Shown piece after piece: positions 1 to 8,367 of a stretch of DNA of 64,000 nt (its first letter is position 1; the number at the start of each line of letters is the position of its first letter). The DNA comes from Mesorhizobium loti (lineage in GTDB: Bacteria; Pseudomonadota; Alphaproteobacteria; Rhizobiales; Rhizobiaceae). Location of the stretch: the NCBI GenBank assembly GCA_014189435.1, contig CP050293.1, forward strand, positions 4,779,001-4,843,000, given 5' to 3'. The notes beneath the pieces are model-generated. The model was not told the origin of the DNA. It saw nothing but the letters and a program-made list of their open reading frames with translations, and ran no database searches. Position numbers and translations under genes: made by a program.

Positions 1-427
1 CCAAACGGCGATCGATCTTCGTCTATGGATTTAGTGTAATTTACACCGCCGCGCGTGGAGATTTTTCCTAAAGATCTCGGCGTTTGTGACAATCCATTAC
101 TGGATGGCCCACTGCTGGATGGCATCGAGACGTATCGCCAAGGCCGGCCGTCATGCTCTCATTTGACTGGGCAGGACGTAGCACCGCCAACCAATTGAAA
201 AACCGTGTGCGCCGATAAGATAGCAATAGACCATGGGGTCCGTCGGTGCGGACGGCTTGTCAGTCTGTTCGGGTTTGGCCTAGGTAGGATCGCATTGAAA
301 CAATCGGCAAACAGAGAGGCTGACGCGGTGCATCCAAGGAATGCGGCACGCGCCGCGCTTGTCGCAGTCTCGGCACCGGACCAGGTGCTGCCTGGTGTCG
401 GGGTCGCCCTATTGGCGCAGCTTCAGC
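1..427. other. Left-flank non-coding stretch with a small dyad
   Basis: I find no convincing gene in the first 427 bases; the short open frames here lack a ribosome-binding site and a recognisable protein. The stretch holds a perfect dyad at 34-46 (GTGTAA, one base, TTACAC) and two copies of TGGATGGC at 101-108 and 116-123. It probably carries the promoter of the dehydrogenase gene that follows and perhaps of a gene beyond the left edge. Confidence 0.4.
34..46. promoter_or_regulatory. Perfect 13-bp dyad, candidate operator
   Basis: The sequence GTGTAA-T-TTACAC is a perfect inverted repeat in an otherwise non-coding, relatively AT-rich stretch. Small perfect dyads like this are typical binding sites of dimeric repressors (GntR, LacI or TetR types). 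It lies about 380 bases before the first gene, so its target could equally be a gene to the left of the window. The regulator is unknown. Confidence 0.3.
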
Positions 428-1393
428 ATGGCTGAGCCGGCATCCTCCCAACTCACCATCGGCTTCGCTCATGCCGCCTATCGGCTGCGTGACGAGTTCC
501 TGACACGCGGGCAAGCCATGCCCAGCTTCGAGGTTCGCAGCTTCGCCGAACTGGAGCAGCGCGTCGCCGAGGCCGATGTCCTCGTCGTCTCCGGCCTGTG
601 GCGCAACGAACTGGCGGAGCGCGCGCCAAAGCTGCGGCTGATCCAGTCCATCAGCGCCGGCACCGATCAGTTCTCGCGGGCAGTGCTGCGCGAACGCGGC
701 ATCAAGCTCGCCAGCGCCCAGGGCGCCAATGAGATCGCCGTCGCCGAGCATGCCATGGCGTTGATGCTCGGCCTGACGCGGCACCTGCATCTGGCGCGCG
801 ACTTCCAGGCCAGACGGCATTGGCGCCAGATGCTCGGCGACCGCTCGCAGCGTGAGGACGAACTCAACGGCAAGACGCTGCTGATCGTTGGCCTGGGGCG
901 CATCGGCGCGCGGCTTGCCCGCCTCGCGAATGCCTTCGGCATGCAGGTGATCGGCGTGAAGCGGGATCCGGTCGCGGTGGCAGGCGTGGCGCAAGTGGTG
1001 TCGCAGGCGCAATTGCTCGATGTGCTGCCGCAAGCCGACTTTGTTGCCCTCACCTGCCCCCTCACGCCCGAGACCGAAGGCCTGATCGGCTCTGTCGCCC
1101 TGGCCGCGATGCGGCCCAGCGCGTTTCTCATCAACGTGGCGCGCGGACGTGTCGTCGATGAGCCGGCCCTGATCGAGGCGCTGCGCAGCGACGCCATTGC
1201 CGGCGCCGGGCTTGACTGCGTCTATGAGGAGCCGCTGCCGGCAAGCTCGTCGATATGGCGCCTGCCCAATGTTCTGGTGACCCCGCACAGCGCGGGCGAA
1301 ACCAGCCGCTACGAGACGCGCGTCATCGACATGCTGCTCGACAACATCGCCCGTGCTGCGGCCGGAACAGCACTGCTGAACGAGATCGTATAA
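428..1393 (+). CDS. D-isomer-specific 2-hydroxyacid dehydrogenase
   Basis: A 321-residue NAD(P)-dependent dehydrogenase of the D-2-hydroxyacid family, expected to interconvert a 2-hydroxy acid and its 2-keto acid in the cytoplasm. The Rossmann motif GLGRIG is at residues 155-160. The catalytic triad of the family is present: Arg239 (in VARGRVVDE), Glu268 (in YEEPLP) and His287 (in TPHSAG). I chose the ATG at 428 because homology-like sequence begins just after it; an in-frame ATG at 341 would add 29 unlikely residues, and neither start has a strong ribosome-binding site. The gene is convergent with uxuA, 34 bases away. Given that neighbour it may act on a sugar-acid-derived hydroxy or keto acid such as glyoxylate or hydroxypyruvate, but the substrate cannot be read from the sequence. 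Confidence 0.88.
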   Translation: MAEPASSQLTIGFAHAAYRLRDEFLTRGQAMPSFEVRSFAELEQRVAEADVLVVSGLWRNELAERAPKLRLIQSISAGTDQFSRAVLRERGIKLASAQGANEIAVAEHAMALMLGLTRHLHLARDFQARRHWRQMLGDRSQREDELNGKTLLIVGLGRIGARLARLANAFGMQVIGVKRDPVAVAGVAQVVSQAQLLDVLPQADFVALTCPLTPETEGLIGSVALAAMRPSAFLINVARGRVVDEPALIEALRSDAIAGAGLDCVYEEPLPASSSIWRLPNVLVTPHSAGETSRYETRVIDMLLDNIARAAAGTALLNEIV

Positions 1394-1427
1394 GCACGGC
1401 GGGAGCAAACTCCGGTGGGCGGCGACT

Positions 1428-2612
1428 TCAAGCCAGCCCGAACTGCTCGACGGCGCGCATGATGCCGCGCAACTCGGCGAGGCCTTTCAGCCGGCCGATC
1501 AGCGAATAGCCGGGATTGATCCTGGTCTTGCCGATGTCGTCGGCGAGCAGATGGCCATGGTCTGGTCGCATCGGAATGCGCCAGTCGGCACGGCCTTCCC
1601 TGCGGCGGCGCGTCTCTTCTTGCATCAGAGCCAGGATCACTTGCGCCATGTCGGTGCCGCCCTCGAGATGCTCGGCCTCATAGAACGAGCCGTCATCCTC
1701 GATGGTGATGTTGCGCAGATGAGCGAAATGGATGCGGTCGGCGAATTCCTTGACCATGGCGACGATGTCGTTGTCGGCGCGTGTCCCGTAGGAGCCGGTG
1801 CAGAACGTCAGGCCATTGGCGGGGCTGTCGACGGCGTTGAGGATGAAACGCGCATCCTCGGCGGTCGAAACGATGCGTGGCAGGCCATAGAGCGAGAAGG
1901 GCGGGTCGTCGGGATGGATGCACATGCGCACCCCTTCCTCTTCGGCCACCGGAATGATCTCGCGCAGGAACCAGGCAAGGTTGTCGCGCAACTCCTTCGG
2001 CCCGATCGCATCGTAGTCGGCCAGGGCCTCGCGAAAACTGTCCCTGTCATAGCTGCGCTCGGTCGCCGGCAGGCCGGCGATCAGGTTGCGCTCGATCCTG
2101 TCGATCGCCTCGCTGCTCAGCTCCCTCAGCCGCGCTTCCGCCTCGGTGATGCGGGCGGCACTGTAGCTAGCCTCGGCATTGTCGCGCTTCAGCACGAACA
2201 GGTCGTAGGCCGCGAAATCGATCGCATCGAAACGCAGCGCATAACCCGTCGTCGGCAGCCGATAGGCGAGATCCGTGCGGGTCCAGTCGACCACGGGCAT
2301 GAAATTGTAGCAGACCGTCGCGATGCCGGCCTTGGCCAGCGCGCGGATTGAGTCGCGATAGTAGCCGGCGTAGCGCTCGCGTTCCGGCGCGCCGATCTTG
2401 ATCGAGTTGTGGACCGGGATGCTCTCGACAACGGACCATGTCAGGCCGGCGGCTTCGAGGATCCGCTTGCGCTCCAGAATGCTCTCGAGCGGCCAGGCGC
2501 GTCCGTCATAGATATCGTGCAAGGCCGTCACCACGCCTGTCGCGCCTGCCTGCCTGACATGATCGAGCGTTACCGGGTCGTTCGGTCCATACCAGCGCCA
2601 GCACTGTTCCAT
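1428..2612 (-). CDS. uxuA: Mannonate dehydratase
   Basis: A 394-residue protein of the UxuA family, the usual length. UxuA dehydrates D-mannonate to 2-keto-3-deoxy-D-gluconate in hexuronate (glucuronate) catabolism, using Fe2+ or Mn2+ in a TIM barrel. Family segments are visible in order: N-terminal [10 protein letters not shown], the [11 protein letters not shown] strand, [15 protein letters not shown], the metal-site region [37 protein letters not shown] and RPDHGH near the C terminus. A GAAGGAAG ribosome-binding site precedes the ATG. It is divergent from the SDR at 2775, which could be its hexuronate oxidoreductase partner. A GntR-like dyad lies between them. Confidence 0.95.
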   Translation of the reverse strand: MEQCWRWYGPNDPVTLDHVRQAGATGVVTALHDIYDGRAWPLESILERKRILEAAGLTWSVVESIPVHNSIKIGAPERERYAGYYRDSIRALAKAGIATVCYNFMPVVDWTRTDLAYRLPTTGYALRFDAIDFAAYDLFVLKRDNAEASYSAARITEAEARLRELSSEAIDRIERNLIAGLPATERSYDRDSFREALADYDAIGPKELRDNLAWFLREIIPVAEEEGVRMCIHPDDPPFSLYGLPRIVSTAEDARFILNAVDSPANGLTFCTGSYGTRADNDIVAMVKEFADRIHFAHLRNITIEDDGSFYEAEHLEGGTDMAQVILALMQEETRRRREGRADWRIPMRPDHGHLLADDIGKTRINPGYSLIGRLKGLAELRGIMRAVEQFGLA

Positions 2613-2644
2613 TGCCGCTTCCTTCTGCGAGAGGACGGCAACCT

Positions 2645-2660
2645 ATTGTTGGACCACAAT
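2645..2660. promoter_or_regulatory. GntR-like operator between uxuA and SDR
   Basis: ATTGT and ACAAT form an inverted repeat around TGGACC in the 162-bp gap between divergent uxuA and the SDR gene. GntR-family regulators of hexuronate genes (for example UxuR/ExuR in enterobacteria) bind short dyads with TTG and CAA ends, so this is a reasonable site for a repressor shared by both genes. No regulator gene lies next to it in this window. Confidence 0.4.
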
Positions 2661-2774
2661 GAGTGTCAAACGAAAGCGCACCGCGTTGGAACGGATTCAG
2701 GCGACGCGCCTTGGGTCTTTGTTTTATGCATGTCGTTGCCCAAACCCGGGGTAGCGAATGAAGGAGTTCCCGCG

Positions 2775-3560
2775 ATGAAGGATTTCGACGGCAAGGTGGC
2801 TTTGGTGACGGGGACGACCGGGATTGGACTCGCAACCGCGAGACGCCTCGCTGCAGGTGGTGCTGCGATCATCGCCTGCGGCATCGACCGCACGGCCAAC
2901 GCGGCGCTGCAAGCGGAACTGGAGAACTCCGCAGCCGGGGCGCTGGTCATAAGCGCCGACGTCTCCGTACCGGAGCAGGTTCGCGACGCGGTCGCTGCCG
3001 GCGTCGAGCGGTTCGGCGGCCTCGATGTGATCGTCAATTCGGCGGCGGTGCATCCGTACGGAACCGCCGTCAGCACCGATTTCGAGACCTGGAACAAAGC
3101 GATGTCGGTCAATGTCGGGTCGATCTATCTGACCGCGCATTTCGGTATCCCGGAACTGGTCCGTCGGGGCGGCGGCGCCATCGTCAACGTCGCCTCGGTG
3201 CAGGGCTTTGCCTGCCAGCAAAACGTCGCCGCCTATGCCACCACCAAGGGCGCCATCCACACGCTGACGCGCGCCCTGGCCCTCGACCACGCGCGCTCCG
3301 GCATCCGCGTCAATTCCGTCAGCCCGGGCTCGATCCGCACCCCGATTCTCGAGAAGGCCGCGCGCGGCGAGAACGGCACGGATGCCGATGTCGAGGCTGC
3401 CTACAAGCGCTTTGGCGAAGCGCATCCCCTCGGCCGCATCGGCGAGCCGGAGGAGGTGGCCGAGCTCATCGCTTTCCTGTGCTCGTCGAAGGCCGGCTTC
3501 TGCACCGGCGCGGACTACAGGATCGATGGCGGCCTGACCGCCGGCATCGGCGTGAAGTAG
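2775..3560 (+). CDS. SDR-family oxidoreductase
   Basis: A 261-residue classical short-chain dehydrogenase/reductase. The nucleotide-binding motif TGTTGIG is at residues 12-18, and the catalytic Ser141, Tyr154 and Lys158 (YATTK) are in place. The C-terminal end GADYRIDGGL is typical of the family. The ATG at 2775 is preceded by AAGGAG at 2761-2766. Divergence from uxuA suggests a sugar-acid or polyol substrate, for example fructuronate/mannonate or 2-keto-3-deoxygluconate oxidoreduction. The family alone does not fix the substrate. Confidence 0.88.
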   Translation: MKDFDGKVALVTGTTGIGLATARRLAAGGAAIIACGIDRTANAALQAELENSAAGALVISADVSVPEQVRDAVAAGVERFGGLDVIVNSAAVHPYGTAVSTDFETWNKAMSVNVGSIYLTAHFGIPELVRRGGGAIVNVASVQGFACQQNVAAYATTKGAIHTLTRALALDHARSGIRVNSVSPGSIRTPILEKAARGENGTDADVEAAYKRFGEAHPLGRIGEPEEVAELIAFLCSSKAGFCTGADYRIDGGLTAGIGVK

Positions 3561-3610
3561 GTCATGAGGATTGGGGCTTGGCCTTCACCCACATCGTTGC
3601 CCTGGACAGA

Positions 3611-3733
3611 TCAATACCCGAGCAAGTTAAGCAGCGCACGGGCCACGCCGAACAAGCCAAGTCCAATCAGGGCGATACCGGCAATTCTGGTCGTCACCCG
3701 CGCACTGGAAAGCTTGACGCCCGGCCACCGCAT
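3611..3733 (-). CDS. Small single-pass membrane ORF (40 aa)
   Basis: A 40-codon frame starts 8 bases after the YbaK-like stop codon on the same strand, with GAGAGG in front of its ATG. The product begins MRWPGVKLSSARVT and contains one hydrophobic helix (IAGIALIGLGLFGVARALL) before its end, LNLLGY. It resembles the last helix of LysE-type exporters and could be a remnant or a genuine small membrane protein co-transcribed with tnaA and ybaK. No function can be assigned. The position and ribosome-binding site support translation, but 40 codons could occur by chance. Confidence 0.4.
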   Translation of the reverse strand: MRWPGVKLSSARVTTRIAGIALIGLGLFGVARALLNLLGY

Positions 3734-3741
3734 CGCCTCTC

Positions 3742-4242
3742 TCAACCCGCGGCAGGGCCGGGCTGCTCTGCGGTACCCGCCGGCTTCGACAGATCAGCCA
3801 CATCGGCCTGAGCGACCCGCACCAGCTCGGAAAGGGCAATCACAAGGGTCGCGGTGTTGCGCCCCGTGCCGCAGACGACCTCTTCCAATTCAAGGACGCC
3901 GCGGTCGACGAACACGCGGGCGCCGTTGATCGGCAGCGGAACGACGCCGCCGATCTCCATGTCGAGCCTGTCGCGGACGTACTCTTCCTCGGCCATGCGA
4001 AGGTCCGCCCTTCGCTCTCCAAGTGCGCCCGCGATCTTCTTGTAGTCGGCACGCTCCGCTGCCCGCAGCGCGACGATCGCAAGGCTGTCGTCCGCGCAAC
4101 GGAACACCAGGCTCTTGACCATGTTCCCAGGATCGTGCGGCAGGATTTCCTTTGCATCCTCAAACGAGATCAACGGCCTGTGCGTCACCACGGAGAATGC
4201 CGCACCCCGCTCTTCGAGGTATCGCTTGACCAGCGGGCTCAT
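3742..4242 (-). CDS. YbaK/ProX-type aminoacyl-tRNA deacylase
   Basis: A 166-residue protein of the YbaK/aa-tRNA-deacylase family. Such proteins hydrolyse mischarged tRNAs in trans, for example Cys-tRNAPro or Ala-tRNAPro. Family features are the N-terminal [16 protein letters not shown], the conserved lysine in MVKSLVFR, the segment [15 protein letters not shown] and the C-terminal [16 protein letters not shown]. The start at 4242 overlaps the tnaA stop codon in an ATGA, so the two are translationally coupled; an upstream in-frame ATG would lie inside tnaA. Coupling to a tryptophanase is unusual. It may guard translation against a non-cognate amino acid, but that is speculation. The exact tRNA substrate is unknown. 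Confidence 0.88.
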   Translation of the reverse strand: MSPLVKRYLEERGAAFSVVTHRPLISFEDAKEILPHDPGNMVKSLVFRCADDSLAIVALRAAERADYKKIAGALGERRADLRMAEEEYVRDRLDMEIGGVVPLPINGARVFVDRGVLELEEVVCGTGRNTATLVIALSELVRVAQADVADLSKPAGTAEQPGPAAG

Positions 4243-5666
4243 GCGTCGACCAGTTCCTTGCTGAATGTTGCCGAGGCCTTTCCCGCCCACCGGAACCGCG
4301 CCGTGAAATGCCGCAGGACCGGTGGTTCATACTCGAAGTCGAGTCCGCTAATGCTCTCGGCGCGCGCAGCAACGGCGATCAGCGCATCGGCGATATAGTC
4401 CATGTGATCGTTGGTGTAGACGCGGCGCGGGATCGTCAGGCGCAGCAACTCAAGAGGCGACACTTCCTGCTCGCCGGTTTTCGGGTCGCGCCCCAGCATG
4501 AGCGAGCCGATCTCCACCGCGCGCACACCGGCCTCAAGGTAGAGCTCACAAGCGAGCGCGTGGGCTGGAAACTGCTCGGGCCGAACATGCGGCAGGACAG
4601 CGGCGGCATCCACGAACACGGCATGTCCACCTGTCGGATACTGGATCGGAACGCCGGCGTTTCGGAGCCTTTCGCCGAGATAGGCCACTTGCCCGATGCG
4701 ATAGGCGAGGTAGTCGGTTTCGACCGCCTCCTCGAGCCCGATCGCGACCGCTTCCATGTCACGCCCGGCCAACCCGCCATAGGTGATGAAGCCCTCCATG
4801 GGGACGCATCTGGTCTGGACGGCGCGAAACAGATCCTCGTCCTGGCGGAAAGCACAAAAACCGCCAATGTTCACCAGCCCATCCTTCTTCGCGGACAGGG
4901 TCAGCATGTCGCCATAGCACATCATCTCGCGCACGATGTCGCGAATCGAGCGCTCGGCGTAGCCGACTTCCCGCTGTTTGATGAACCAGGCATTTTCGGC
5001 AAAACGTGTCGCGTCGATGATCATCGGGATGCCCATTTCCCTTGCATATCCGGAAACGGTTCGCAGGTTGGCCATCGACATGGGCTGACCGCCAGCGCTG
5101 TTGCAGGTGATGGTCGCGATGATGCCGGCAACGTTTTGGCGGCCATGAATTTCTATCGCGTGCAGCAGTTCCGCGAGGTCGAAGTTGCCCTTCCAATCGC
5201 CGTGCCTGGCTGTGTCGAGGGCGGATTTGGTCAGGACGTTGATCGCTTTTGCGCCGGCGAGTTCGACATGCGCCTTTGTCGTGTCGAAATGGTAGTTCGA
5301 CAGGAAGACCGGCGTGGCCGAGCCACGCCGCTTGACCATTTCCGGGAACAGGATTTGCTCCGCACCGCGCCCTTGATGGGTCGGGATCGTATAGGGATAT
5401 CCGAAGAGCCGGTCGATGGTTTCAGCCAGCCGATAGTAGTTGCGGCTGCCCGCATAGGCTTCGTCGCCGAGCATCAGGCCAGCCCATTGGCGATCGCTCA
5501 TCGCGCCGGTGCCGCTGTCGGTCAGGAGATCGATGTAGACATCCTCGCTGCGCAGCAGGAAGGGGTTCAACCCGGCTGCCTGCAGAGCGGCTTCGCGATG
5601 CGGCCGTTCGGTCATGCGAATGGGCTCGACCATCTTGATCCTGAACGGTTCGGGCAAACGTTTCAT
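4239..5666 (-). CDS. tnaA: Tryptophanase (tryptophan indole-lyase)
   Basis: A 475-residue PLP-dependent beta-eliminating lyase that splits L-tryptophan into indole, pyruvate and ammonia. The predicted PLP lysine is Lys261 in [14 protein letters not shown]. The substrate-site segments SRNYYRL (residues 74-80) and THQGRGAE are conserved. Two positions separate tryptophanase from tyrosine phenol-lyase: Asp128 in SNYHFD and Ile386 in [13 protein letters not shown] both match the tryptophanase state, where TPL has Thr and Arg. The C terminus LRHFTARF also matches TnaA. An AAGGAGC ribosome-binding site precedes the ATG. The gene follows the araC-type regulator by 93 bases and overlaps the ybaK-like gene. 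I see no TnaC-like leader peptide and no tryptophan permease nearby. Confidence 0.93.
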   Translation of the reverse strand: MKRLPEPFRIKMVEPIRMTERPHREAALQAAGLNPFLLRSEDVYIDLLTDSGTGAMSDRQWAGLMLGDEAYAGSRNYYRLAETIDRLFGYPYTIPTHQGRGAEQILFPEMVKRRGSATPVFLSNYHFDTTKAHVELAGAKAINVLTKSALDTARHGDWKGNFDLAELLHAIEIHGRQNVAGIIATITCNSAGGQPMSMANLRTVSGYAREMGIPMIIDATRFAENAWFIKQREVGYAERSIRDIVREMMCYGDMLTLSAKKDGLVNIGGFCAFRQDEDLFRAVQTRCVPMEGFITYGGLAGRDMEAVAIGLEEAVETDYLAYRIGQVAYLGERLRNAGVPIQYPTGGHAVFVDAAAVLPHVRPEQFPAHALACELYLEAGVRAVEIGSLMLGRDPKTGEQEVSPLELLRLTIPRRVYTNDHMDYIADALIAVAARAESISGLDFEYEPPVLRHFTARFRWAGKASATFSKELVDA

Positions 5667-5759
5667 TGCGGCATGCTCCTTCGTTGCGGCGCGTTTCGGC
5701 GCCGGCTGGTTGGGTTATGGAATGCTGTGGAAACGAGGGGACGAACCCCGTCAAAGCCG

Positions 5760-6587
5760 CTACATGGCGAAAGCAGCCTGGTAGGCGCCCGGGGTAACGC
5801 CAATGCGCGCCTTGAACGTGCGGATGAGATGGGCCTGATCGGCAAAGCCGGATGCAGCCGCGACATCAACCGGATCGTGGCCGCGCCGCAACATCGCCTT
5901 TGCGGCGTCCACACGCCGGTTGATCAGATAGGCATGCGGCGTGAAGCCGGTGTCCCGGTGGAAGGCTTCAATCAGTCGCTGCCGCGGCAGCCTGGCTTCC
6001 CGGACCAATTCGGCAAGGGTCAGTTTTTCATCGAACCGTTCGCTCATGACCGCCGCCGCCCGCGCGACTGGCCCCTTTTCGGCGCCGGTCGGCTTCAGCG
6101 CGATCCGTGCGTGCCTGGACAGGCAGTGGCGGTAGCTGCGCAGCATCAGCTCTTCGGCTTCCAGCGGACATTGATTGTCTTCCCAGGCGCGATGGGCCTC
6201 GAAAAAGAGGGCGCAGCCTCGCAGGTCCTTGACCACCGGTTCCGGAAACGAGGGCGTCCCGAGAACTCCGCTGTCCGCCATTTCCGACGCGATTTCGACG
6301 ATGAGGTCGGCCTCGGGGTAACTCACCCGGTAACTGTAGCCGTCCATCATCGGGACGCCGTCATGAACATCATGCGGATTGTAGAGGGTTAGATCGCCGG
6401 CCCCGGCGAAACGTTGGGCGCCGCGGATGAAGACACCGGCCTTGCCGCTCAGCAGCGCCCCGATCACATAGGTGTCGTGCGCATGCGGGGCGTAGTGGTG
6501 CTGGCTGAACGACGCCGTCAGGCACTCGACGCCAGTGGTCGGCGCCGTGAAATACCTTGTGTGCTCTTTTGCGTTTCGAGCGTTCAC
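5760..6587 (-). CDS. AraC-family transcriptional regulator
   Basis: A 275-residue regulator with an N-terminal cupin-like sensing domain (AraC_binding type, with HHYAPHAHDTYVIG and LYNPHDVHDG as metal- or ligand-barrel motifs, residues about 10-90). A C-terminal double helix-turn-helix domain covers residues about 175-275, including LTLAELVREARLPRQRLIEAF and DVAAASGFADQAHLIRTFK. It lies just upstream of tnaA in the same direction and is probably its regulator, responding to an amino acid or indole-related compound. It is divergent from the sugar ABC operon across a 316-base gap. Confidence 0.9.
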   Translation of the reverse strand: MNARNAKEHTRYFTAPTTGVECLTASFSQHHYAPHAHDTYVIGALLSGKAGVFIRGAQRFAGAGDLTLYNPHDVHDGVPMMDGYSYRVSYPEADLIVEIASEMADSGVLGTPSFPEPVVKDLRGCALFFEAHRAWEDNQCPLEAEELMLRSYRHCLSRHARIALKPTGAEKGPVARAAAVMSERFDEKLTLAELVREARLPRQRLIEAFHRDTGFTPHAYLINRRVDAAKAMLRRGHDPVDVAAASGFADQAHLIRTFKARIGVTPGAYQAAFAM

Positions 6588-6903
6588 TGCTTCGCTCCAT
6601 GAACCAAATTACTCCGGTCAAACTAGCACACGTGGGAACAGCCGGATTGAAGAAAAGTATTTGAACGTCAGGTCAAACCGATGCGCACCGAGCACATCTT
6701 GCCGGGCGCCCAGCGCCCAATGCTGGACGACAGGTTTCAGCAAGCACCGAGCCATTTTCAACCCGCAAGGGGCCAACGCGATCGATGAAATAATAGGCAT
6801 TCTTGCCGATTGACAAAAACATCAACAGGCGACCAAGATCATATGACCATCAACGATCTTGGTCCCGAGGTTGCCCCTCGGCATTGGCGTAAAGGAGAGC
6901 CAG
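6588..6903. other. Divergent regulatory region, araC / sugar ABC operon
   Basis: No gene of its own is convincing in these 316 bases. The right half holds a TTGACA box (6810-6815), the shared TATGACCATCAACGA element (6842-6856), a 10-bp perfect inverted repeat flanking that element (6831-6864), a second hairpin CCGAGG-TTGCC-CCTCGG (6865-6881), and the AAAGGAG ribosome-binding site of the binding-protein gene. The left half should contain the araC promoter, but I see no clear boxes there. Confidence 0.6.
6842..6856 (+). promoter_or_regulatory. Shared operator-like element, copy A
   Basis: TATGACCATCAACGA lies 47 bases before the start of the sugar-binding protein gene and 26 bases after a TTGACA box at 6810-6815. 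It sits in the loop of a perfect 10-bp inverted repeat (GACCAAGATC at 6831-6840, GATCTTGGTC at 6855-6864). The same 15-mer, with at most one change, occurs before three other operons (13922-13936 minus, 14083-14097, 18002-18016). I infer a binding site for one regulator. Confidence 0.55.
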
Positions 6904-8256
6904 ATGCCCCTTCAGCAGAGAGTGACCCATCGTCCGAAACAACGTCCCGCCGCCCCCATCCTTGCCACCGCACTTTTAAGCCTTGGCCTGATCACACTGC
7001 CCGGCATCGGCCACGCCGACGGGATCACGCTCAAGATTTTCGGCGGCTCGGCGCTCGACGAACTCGCGCCGCGTCAACCGCCGGACGAGCAGAAGAAAAT
7101 CCAGCAGCAGGTCATCGACGGCTTCCTCAAAGCCAACCCCGACGTCGCCGCGGTCGAGTGGGATGCCCAGGGGCCGCAGACCGATTCCATTCAGCGCGTG
7201 ATGACCGCCAAGCTGGCAAACCAGGAAATGGATCTGATCGCCTGCCCGGCCTTCTACACCAATGGCGCCTATGTCAGGCGCAAACTGGTCATGCCGATCA
7301 CCGACAAGATCAAGCCGTTCCAGGACAGGATCGACGCCGCCGCACTAGGCGCCTTCACGGTCAGCGGGCAGGTCTACGGCGTGCCGATCTCGACGCTTTC
7401 GACATCGACGATCTTCTACAATGTCGATCTCTTTCAGAAGCTCGGCGTCCCTGTTCCGCCGACCTATGACGACCTGAAGGCGGCCGTGCCGAAGTTCAAG
7501 GCCGCAAGCGTGATCCCTCTCCTGCATCAGGGGTCGAATACCGTGATGTGGCCGATGTGGTATTTCGAGACCTTTTCGCAGGCCTCGGGCGACCCGGTCG
7601 GCAAGACGCAGAAGAACCTTGAAGGCACGGCGAAATTCACCGATGCGCCAGATGTCGAAGCGTTCAAGCTGATCAAGCAATGGGTCGATGACGGCATCCT
7701 TTCCAAGGATTCGCTTTCCGTCGACCAGGACGGCATGCGTGCGGCCTTCGCCGCCGGCAAGAGCGCCATGTATTATGGCGGCACCTGGGAAATCCCGTCG
7801 CTGCAGACCAGCGTCAAGGACTTCAAATGGGGCGTCTTTGCCTTTCCGAAAATGGACGGAACGCCGGGCGCGCCTGGCCATGGCGGCGGTGCCGACAACG
7901 GCATGTGCGTCGCCTCCTCGATCCCGCCCGAAAAGCTCGATGCCGCGGTCAAGTTCATCGAATATCTGACAAGACCCGAGGTCGCGACGCTCTATCTCGC
8001 GCCGGAACAGCCGATCGCCGCCTCGATCAAGGGCGTGCCGCAGGTCGACGATGCCTATGCCGTCGAACTGCGCAAGGAAGCCTTCCCGAACACGATCAAG
8101 TTCCTCGACTGGATCTGGCCATCGGAAGTCGCGAGCGCCACGGCTTCGGCAATCGCCGGCATCGTCGGTGGCACGACCACGCCCGAAGACGCCGCCGCGT
8201 CGATCCAGACCACATTCGACGACCTCAAGGCCCAGGGCAGCTGGCCGCCCAAATGA
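6904..8256 (+). CDS. Sugar ABC transporter, solute-binding protein
   Basis: A 450-residue extracellular (family 1, MalE-like) solute-binding protein. The first ~39 residues are a signal peptide with a basic start, a hydrophobic core (ILATALLSLGLITLPGI) and a likely cut after GHA. The mature part has typical SBP_bac features: Q-rich N-terminal lobe, the NVDLFQKLGVPVPPTYDDL segment, YYGGTWEIPSLQ and the C-terminal FIEYLTRPEVATLY. It delivers a sugar or oligosaccharide to the permeases at 9303 and 10238. The ATG at 6904 has AAAGGAG in front. Two hairpins follow the stop codon, as expected for a binding-protein gene expressed above its operon mates. Confidence 0.92.
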   Translation: MPLQQRVTHRPKQRPAAPILATALLSLGLITLPGIGHADGITLKIFGGSALDELAPRQPPDEQKKIQQQVIDGFLKANPDVAAVEWDAQGPQTDSIQRVMTAKLANQEMDLIACPAFYTNGAYVRRKLVMPITDKIKPFQDRIDAAALGAFTVSGQVYGVPISTLSTSTIFYNVDLFQKLGVPVPPTYDDLKAAVPKFKAASVIPLLHQGSNTVMWPMWYFETFSQASGDPVGKTQKNLEGTAKFTDAPDVEAFKLIKQWVDDGILSKDSLSVDQDGMRAAFAAGKSAMYYGGTWEIPSLQTSVKDFKWGVFAFPKMDGTPGAPGHGGGADNGMCVASSIPPEKLDAAVKFIEYLTRPEVATLYLAPEQPIAASIKGVPQVDDAYAVELRKEAFPNTIKFLDWIWPSEVASATASAIAGIVGGTTTPEDAAASIQTTFDDLKAQGSWPPK

Positions 8257-8295
8257 GGCCCTGCAAGTGAGCGCCCGCGAGCGCATCCGCATCCA

Positions 8296-8349
8296 GCCTG
8301 GCTGATGCGCCAGGCAAGAAGACAGAGGCTGCCTGCTTCGGGCAGCCTC
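8296..8349 (+). repeat. Two intercistronic hairpins after the binding-protein gene
   Basis: Two stem-loops fill the gap after the binding-protein gene: GCCTGGC-TGATGC-GCCAGGC (8296-8315) and GAGGCTGCC-TGCTTCG-GGCAGCCTC (8325-8349). Neither is followed by a run of T, so they are unlikely to be full terminators. They probably protect the upstream mRNA from 3' exonucleases or partly attenuate transcription. The same arrangement follows the other three binding-protein genes in this window. Confidence 0.55.
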
Positions 8350-8367
8350 ATCAATCGGAGAGAACAC

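Noticed and set aside
5667..5759. TnaC-like leader peptide before tnaA
   Set aside because: No short frame with a tryptophan codon near its end is present in the 93-base gap, and the gene follows the regulator in the same operon.
4308..6392. A 694-codon open frame on the plus strand opposite tnaA and araC
   Set aside because: It is antisense to two clear genes, has no recognisable domains and is composed of residues expected from reading GC-rich codons backwards.
8325..8349. Rho-independent terminator after the sugar-binding-protein gene
   Set aside because: The stem is strong but no T-tract follows, and the downstream genes are clearly part of the same operon.
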